From the NCBI GenBank assembly GCA_019055375.1, contig JAHQIW010000508.1, positions 1 to 64,000 on the forward strand: DNA of 64,000 nt, in the 5' to 3' direction. Positions 58,025 to 64,000 of this stretch are shown piece after piece. Within the stretch, counting starts at the first letter, position 1. Every line of letters begins with the position of its first letter. The notes under the pieces are model-generated. The model was not told the origin of the DNA. It made no database searches and worked only from the letters and a program-made list of their open reading frames with translations. The stretch is from Parelaphostrongylus tenuis. Its lineage: Eukaryota > Nematoda > Chromadorea > Rhabditida > Metastrongylidae. Both the position numbers and the translations under genes were made by a program.

Positions 58025-58290
58025 TTCTTTGTTCCCTTATCTCAGCGATGATCCTCTGAATGACAACTCGAAATCTTATGTTTTTTGTTCGCAAACGAGA
58101 AACAGACGCGCCGTCAGCCCCGCAGAATCATCGGCTCTTTCACGAAAAGTTTATGAACGCTAAATATAGCTGAATAAGCAGTTTTATGTTGTCCTCAATT
58201 GATTTCTGAGCGGCGTGCAGTTTTGCCGCGACATTTTCCTTCCGCTTTGTAAACGATACTCTTGCATGCTTTATGGTATTTCGGCACTAT
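58025..58290 (+). repeat. 260-bp repeat
   Basis: Matches 49725-49985 and 32684-32940, with GCGGCGTGCAGTTTTGCCGC and TGCATGCTTTA intact. Confidence 0.7.
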
Positions 58291-59987
58291 GGTATAACTG
58301 GAGAAGCAAATTTGCCAGTAACAGTTGATGGACGTTAATATTTATTTTGGTACGACCTCTAGAATGTCTTTAATGCGGTGGAACTGAAGCTCGCCATCCA
58401 CTCTGAGAACTGAGTACTAGCAGGGTCCAGGAGATAGTCTTGAAGCTACTCAACTCAAAGAGAAGAATTCGTCACATGCGCACAGCTAGCTCAAAAGGCT
58501 ATAAACCTTTCGCACTTATGTTACACAGCGCTTACCACTAGTCATCCAGTAGGGAGTGAAAGAGTTGTTTGCACTCAACGATCCGTGTTCCATCATTGCC
58601 TGCTAGACAGTGCTTCAGAATTTTTTCATTAGAGTCATAGAATACCAAACAAATCTTTGGCCAGTCTTAATTGATTCACATAGATTCGAATGCATGTGAA
58701 GTAGAAAACCTCCTGAACCTTCAAATCTCAAATAAAAATCTCATATTCAAGCCCATACGCCAACATATACCGATATCTTACTTCGCCCGCTTCCGATCGG
58801 CATCTACCTGTGGTGGTACAGCACTGTTGAAAACCTTCTCATGGACAAAAATTTTCCTAGACATTTAATGAGCATTTGAAAGCTCAAATTTCTAAGATCT
58901 TCAATAATGTTCTCGGTTTCCAAAATAAAAATATCTTATTTTGTTGTAACAACATGCTCCACAATCGATTCGCTTTGATTACTTGGCTGGGGTCTATGAA
59001 TAGCTTTTGCTGAACTTTTGACTACAAAAAATAAAATTACTTAAAAAACCACTGTGAAGGAATTTTAGTGGAAAGAACGACACATGTCAAAAGCTTTTTG
59101 TGTTTCTGTGGCAAACACATCCTTGCAAGTAGGTGCTCATTTCCAACTGTTATTGAACACTTTAGTCATACTTTCTTTATATTTTTGTAGTCATTTGGCA
59201 ACTTGAAAATGCTGATTTTTATACCAAGCTTCTCTTGCAAGAAACATTCATAATATGGTCTATTAGCGAAATGAATACAACGTTTTGTTTTGGACGCTTT
59301 GTTTGACGTTTTGCCTGTTGTTTGAATTTCGTAGAAAAACTTTGCTGCCAGTTATCAGTTGAATTTTGATTGAGAAAAACTTTTGCTACGAAAAAATGGA
59401 TTACTATGGAAAGACATCACAAGGGAAAGGGGTTTCTGGTACAGATAATGCCAGTTGTCTTTGAATTCTCTACATTTCAATAAGAAGCTATATCCTTCGT
59501 GATTGAAACTCGTTTTTAAGTCTTTCATACTTCTTTCAACGACATTGTAAGAGTGTAACTCGAAAACAAATTTTCCTTACGCATGACTCTTGAAAGAAAA
59601 GCTGTAGAAAGAACTTTTAGTATTGATTGCTGAGATAGTTGAGGATTTATGTTGCAGCATCAGAAATGAGAAGACGGAATCAAATTTTAAGCCACGCTAT
59701 TTGAGGAACTGACGTGTGCTTTCAAAATGCCTGTTCCAGTTGTCCCTTCCCGCAGCTTATTGTTACTCAACGTTTGGCATAAAATTCACCTCATCAGCCG
59801 ATCTCCCTGTGCACTGAAACAGTAGATTCTGTCGGCTATCCAGGTGACGTCATCACTATGAAGTGCTGAGTGTCAAATCCGTTGTTGGCTTGATAATGAT
59901 CTAATGCAAAAGATCTAAATTAGCTTCCGGATAAGTCTGTAATATTTTTCAGATCTTTAGAAGCGAAAAGGAACATTCCTACAAAAA

Positions 59988-61753
59988 ATGCCGAGAGCTC
60001 CAACCGATCGTTTTGTGTATTCCTGCTCTTAGCCACAATCCCGATAGTGTTTGGATGTGGAATGATTCCTGCAGGACAAGGTAACCAATGAAAGATGGTT
60101 ATCATGCTGCACAAATATCTGTCATCTTACGCACATCTTTGGTTGTGAATTTTTTTTATTCACACGATCCTTCATCACAATTTCTTCCATTGGACGGATC
60201 CCAATACTTCTAGCATACTATTCGTTTTTCGCCTTCTTCCTTAATGATGTGGAAAACTGGTCGAGTATGACTCCTTGCAATCTCAAGGATAGCCTGCCTA
60301 TGGCGTTCCATAGGGCGTTCTTGTTGAATGCCGGAGAGTGTTAGGGATGGAGCTCGGCTCCACGCGCGCCACGACGAGCATCACATCCACTTGGCCACGA
60401 GGCCCCCAATCAGAATGAATATATCTAATTATCAACAGCTGCATTAGAGCTCTTGCTATCCAAGCCTCTTGATTAACGTATTTTGAAATTCAAGTAAGAC
60501 AAAAAAGTCCCGAAAATCATGTTGCATAATAACTCAATTTCAAGTTTTTCACTGAAAAGTTGCAAAATTGCGTTGCAGCAAGCACTAGGACGTTCATTGT
60601 CACGGGCCTGAGGACTTTACCTGCTGCCATGGTTTACGCTGGAAAGCCTGAAGTTTCTGCTCGGGTTCCTGGTATAGCAGCGAACGAACGAGAAGCAAAG
60701 GGATTTGTAGAACGTCTTGTAATGCGAACAGTAGGTTGAAACCTTTGATTCGCAAATTTTGCGAATATTTTTGAATGTGAAGGAAATGAGCTCATACTTT
60801 TAGAACAATTCGTCACTGACCTGGTGCTAACCGAGTTTGCATGTCTTCGCATACTTTGTCAGTATAAATTTTCAAATAAATTTTCAAACTACTGAAAAGA
60901 TATCCTTCAGGTCTTCGATGTTCTCGAACGCCAAGGCCGTAGCGCACTCTTACCTGATGCTGTAATCTCGGCTATTTTGGGTCGACTTGAAGTTAAAGTC
61001 ATTTATACACCGATTCAATGTCAAGATGTTGTACTAAATCCAGCGGTGGATATGGGTGGGTCATCCATTTGAAAGATTTCAGGAAGGAATAGTACCATTC
61101 TTGGTAAACGTACTGCCTTTGCTGTGTTAAAAATAACTTTCATAGAAATTTAGTAGAAAATGTTCTTGAATAAAAGAGACACTGTTGAAGTGCACTGAAA
61201 GCAAAATCATCACAACTGACATTTTTTTTTTGTAAGTTTTCATATCTCCCCCCGAAATGCATATTTCAATGCGCATGGTTGAAAGGGTTTGGAGAGTATA
61301 AGGAAGTTGATTCCCGAAACTGTTCTTATTTTTTATCAATTTTCCATTATGACGAGAGAAAGTATTTTTCTAAATTACACAATCTTTTTAGTGAAGATGA
61401 ATGAACAGAATGCATCATTGTCGGCAACATTGTGACAGGATTTTGCAATGGACTGATGGGATTGGGCGCCATGATGGCATGTAGCATGTCCAGTGGACAT
61501 GATGGTGGCAATAACGCCTATTCCCCAAAATCATACGAGAATCTCAGGAACTCTCTCGGTTAGATCAGCTTCCATTTTCTCCATAAAGCTTCGTTTTTCA
61601 AGAAAAAATCTGTGGCAGACCACAAACATCGTCATGGCGAATTGGTCGAGATCGATGTGGCAAAGTGTAGTAGACAGAGCACTTCGAGTGTTAGCATCGG
61701 GTCTATTTGGATCGCATTTCTTCTCGGCAAGTGCAACTGTTGGCGCAAACTGA
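59988..61753 (+). pseudogene. Secreted-protein family copy C (lightly damaged)
   Basis: Exons: 59988-60080 (two extra bases in the signal peptide, then LLATIPIVFGCGMIPAGQ), 60579-60730 (intact, 152 bases: TRTFIVTGLRTLPAAMVYAG, VSARVPGIAANEREAKGF, VERLVMRT), 60911-61055 (intact, 145 bases: VFDVLERQGRSALLPDAVIS, CQDVVLNPAVDMG), 61392-61558 (a missing base before CIIVGN and two missing near the centre) and 61619-61753 (intact, 135 bases: TTNIVMANWSRSMWQSVVDR to SASATVGAN and stop). Exon sizes agree with copy D. Frame is broken in exons 1 and 4 only. It is probably a young pseudogene; some breaks could be sequence errors. Confidence 0.8.
60165..60410 (+). repeat. Dispersed ~230-bp repeat in intron 1 of copy C
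   Basis: Best-preserved copy of the repeat, in the same intronic position as in copy B. Confidence 0.75.
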
Positions 61754-61999
61754 AACTAACATCGACGTGTTCAGACGAGACAGCATTTTATTTTGGTGAT
61801 ATTTTTCCTAACAATATAGCAGCAATAAACTAACAAATCCATCAGTGTTGATTACTCATAATAATTCAGCAAATACATTGAAGTGTGCAACGTTATATAT
61901 TTCCATTTTGCGATCTCTTTGAAAGCAATAGAGAATTCGCAAATAAAAGTCACAGAAAAAGTTCTGTTTGCTTACAATCGAGAAAATGTTGCATTATCA

Positions 62000-64000
62000 T
62001 TGGCCATATAAGAGAGAGTGGAAAAGGATCAAAAGTGGAAGGCCAAAGCTCTTGGCATTGATCAGTCCTTAAGAGATACGTCATGCATTTACGTTCACCT
62101 ACCATCGTTTGAGGTTACTGAATTTGCATCTGGCTTTTGATATGAGTCGCAGAGAATTCAGTGCAGATATCGTCTCAGAAATTGTATTAAGGATTATCAA
62201 CTTGATCACAAATGTGTTTCAGAACACCTCTAACCACTGCGTCACACGCATTATGGAGAAGGAGAGGTATTACAAAATATATACATTGGAGGATTTAGAT
62301 AAATAACTGGAATAGGTTTCGCAGAAACACCACTTCGAGGTTCCAACCATGGAACTGCTCGACAATTCATCGGGAACTAGCATTATTCGGTAGGTAAATT
62401 TTCTTGAGTGACGTCAAAAATCGACTACAGTTCGAATTTTTTTCTAATCATTATAATCAAGTGTGCTATTGAACTGATGAAAATGGATCTGTCTTCCTGC
62501 AAATACGTTCCCGATACCAGTGTGGAAAATTGTTAATAAAGGAGAAAAATGTTAGCATCTCGGCAATTGGCCAACTACATTTGAGACCTACACATGTTTT
62601 ATGGAAAGCCTCTAAAGATGACTGACGCTCGTAGATGTTCAAGGTCCCTTGAACGTTCTCCTCCATGCTTCTGCAATTACGAGAGTTCTAGCTGTGTCTA
62701 TCAATGTAGGATGAAACGTTTCAAATGACATAAGTATTTCATACAGTATAACTTAAGTATTGGAAATTTGATACCATATTTTGAACCTTTCATGAGGTCC
62801 GTTGTGGCAATTATATAGTGCAAGACACCTGTTTTGGCTTTACAACCTCATCAGATGCACGGTGTCTTTCGGTTCAGTCAGTTTCTTGAGGACAAATTCC
62901 CTACGTAGAGAAATCGACAGGGAACTGTTTACACTGAACCTAATGTAAAAGAATCACCATGACATTCTTCCAGAGTAATTGACTGTGAATTGCATAGCTT
63001 GTGGCTGTTATAGAACTTATCTAATAAGGCCTTTTGATAGACCATTTTGAGACCTCACTCAAAACATGTAATATGAATACATGCCTTTTGGCTCGGTCAT
63101 TATAATCGATAGAAAAATATTGTTACATATTAGAATAATTTATTAGATTTTGCGCATTAGTTGCGAAAGAAGTGGCAGAAACTATGCAAACAAGAGCTAT
63201 AAATAAAAATAATGATACTTCTTCAAGTGAAAATAATCATTTCCAAGAATTTTTTGCGCTGAACATGGCTTAAGTTATTTTAGCTCTCGTAGCGACTCAC
63301 CTTTCTAACAGTCAATGTGAAGTTTCTGGAAAAATCGGTAAGTTCTTTCAAGAGCTCATTTTCTTCTCAATGGTTTAGTTCAGCATGTAAAACTGTCTTT
63401 GCTCACTCAAAAGAATTGAGTGATGAGCAAAAATTCGAGCTCAGATGGGAGTTGAACCCATTTTTCGAATTTTTGGTCACCACTCAGCTCTCTTAGGTGT
63501 AATTGAAGCATCATAACTGATTATATTTGAACACTATAACACTGCGGAAAAGCAGTAAGAACACTAGAAATCTTATCTTCGCCCACTTTCTATAACCAGT
63601 AACCAACACTTTTTATAACTTATAGAACGCACGTGCGACGGCGGGCGTCCGCATATAAAGGTGTCACCTTCAGAATGCTTTACTCTAAAATCAAAAATGT
63701 GTTGTGTACGAAATTATTTTGCAAGTACAGAATATTGAGGACCTCATAAAACAAAAAGAAAGATTATTCTTATACTTTTGCAAGGCAAATCTTATGAAAT
63801 GCTATCGAATTATTCTCCCATCTCACTGGATTGGACTCGATACGAGAATGAATGCTCGATCGTGAACCGTGAGAACCTGTGAACTTTCGATTCGGATCAC
63901 TGTGGCCCTGAAGAAGACGAAGTCATCGTAACATTTCCCTGATAGGACTTTTGACACGCTTTAACGTAGCCTAATCATGCAAAACAATATCAATCACCTT
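62000..64000. other. No recognisable gene; minor repeats
   Basis: Beyond the duplication I see only a partner of the 28.1-kb repeat (about 62730-63120) and a short SINE-like relic. A 65-codon plus-strand frame at 62109-62306 has no family resemblance. Confidence 0.4.
63405..63500 (-). repeat. Short SINE-like relic
   Basis: Begins CAAAAGAATTGAGTGATGAGC and ends GGTCACCACTCAGCTCTCTT. It has the same inverted ends as the elements at 15.0-16.1 kb but almost no interior. Confidence 0.5.

Larger units (their letters stand above)
56925..61995 (+). repeat. Segmental duplication, unit 2
   Basis: Partner of 48715-54010. Divergence is mostly substitutions and small indels. It lacks the 300-base SINE-carrying insertion and keeps more of the mariner transposase, so it is the better guide to the ancestral unit. 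Confidence 0.85.

Overview
This window looks like a gene-poor, repeat-rich stretch of a nematode genome, probably a clade V strongylid/hookworm-type worm. Four things point that way: a full-length RTE-type non-LTR retrotransposon, worm-style short introns with TTTTCAG/TTGCAG acceptors, decayed mariner copies, and a repeated family of small five-exon secreted-protein genes whose C-terminal motif I associate with rhabditid nematodes. I see no bacterial operons, ribosomal RNA, CRISPR array or convincing canonical tRNA. Long open reading frames occur only in the retrotransposon; everything else coding is short exons or relics.

The organising feature is one gene family. I find seven copies: A (12.67-14.21 kb, +), E (32.95-33.49, +), D (42.94-41.40, -), F (46.43-47.39, +), G (47.52-48.15, +), B (51.98-53.77, +) and C (59.99-61.75, +). 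Each encodes, or once encoded, a signal peptide followed by GCGVMPAGQ, a block ending VMQT, a block starting VFDVLE, a block with KCIIVGN, and a terminal block with ANWSxSMWQ. Copy D is nearly intact, with all splice sites present, no in-frame stops and two one-base run-length frameshifts. The other copies carry stops, lost splice sites or several indels. B and C lie inside a tandem segmental duplication (about 48.7-54.0 and 56.9-62.0 kb) that also carries a mariner relic, a 260-bp repeat and an intronic 230-bp repeat. Flanking DNA of these genes has been re-used in several other duplications.

Layout. 0-8.9 kb: repeat relics, including two retrotransposon lineages, and a possible small gene at about 3.5-4.4 kb. 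8.9-12.6 kb: a large inverted repeat with about 1.3-kb arms; its right arm is the upstream region of gene copy A. 12.6-16.1 kb: copy A, a duplicated flank, and SINE-like elements with a tRNA-type internal promoter. 16.2-19.8 kb: foldback elements and a retrotransposon 5' fragment. 21.65-25.02 kb: a complete RTE element on the minus strand, with candidate target-site duplications and an EN-RT frame broken by four single-base losses. 25-32.6 kb: almost featureless. 32.7-37.4 kb: copy E, a second large inverted repeat (about 0.78-kb arms, 1.5-kb spacer) and a foldback element. 37.4-41.4 kb: one foldback element and otherwise nothing recognised. 41.4-48.2 kb: copies D, F and G. 48.7-62 kb: the segmental duplication with B and C. 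62-64 kb: minor repeats.

All repeat boundaries were aligned by eye and are good to roughly 10-30 bases. Exon boundaries for copies A, B, C and D were placed base by base from splice motifs and conserved exon lengths.
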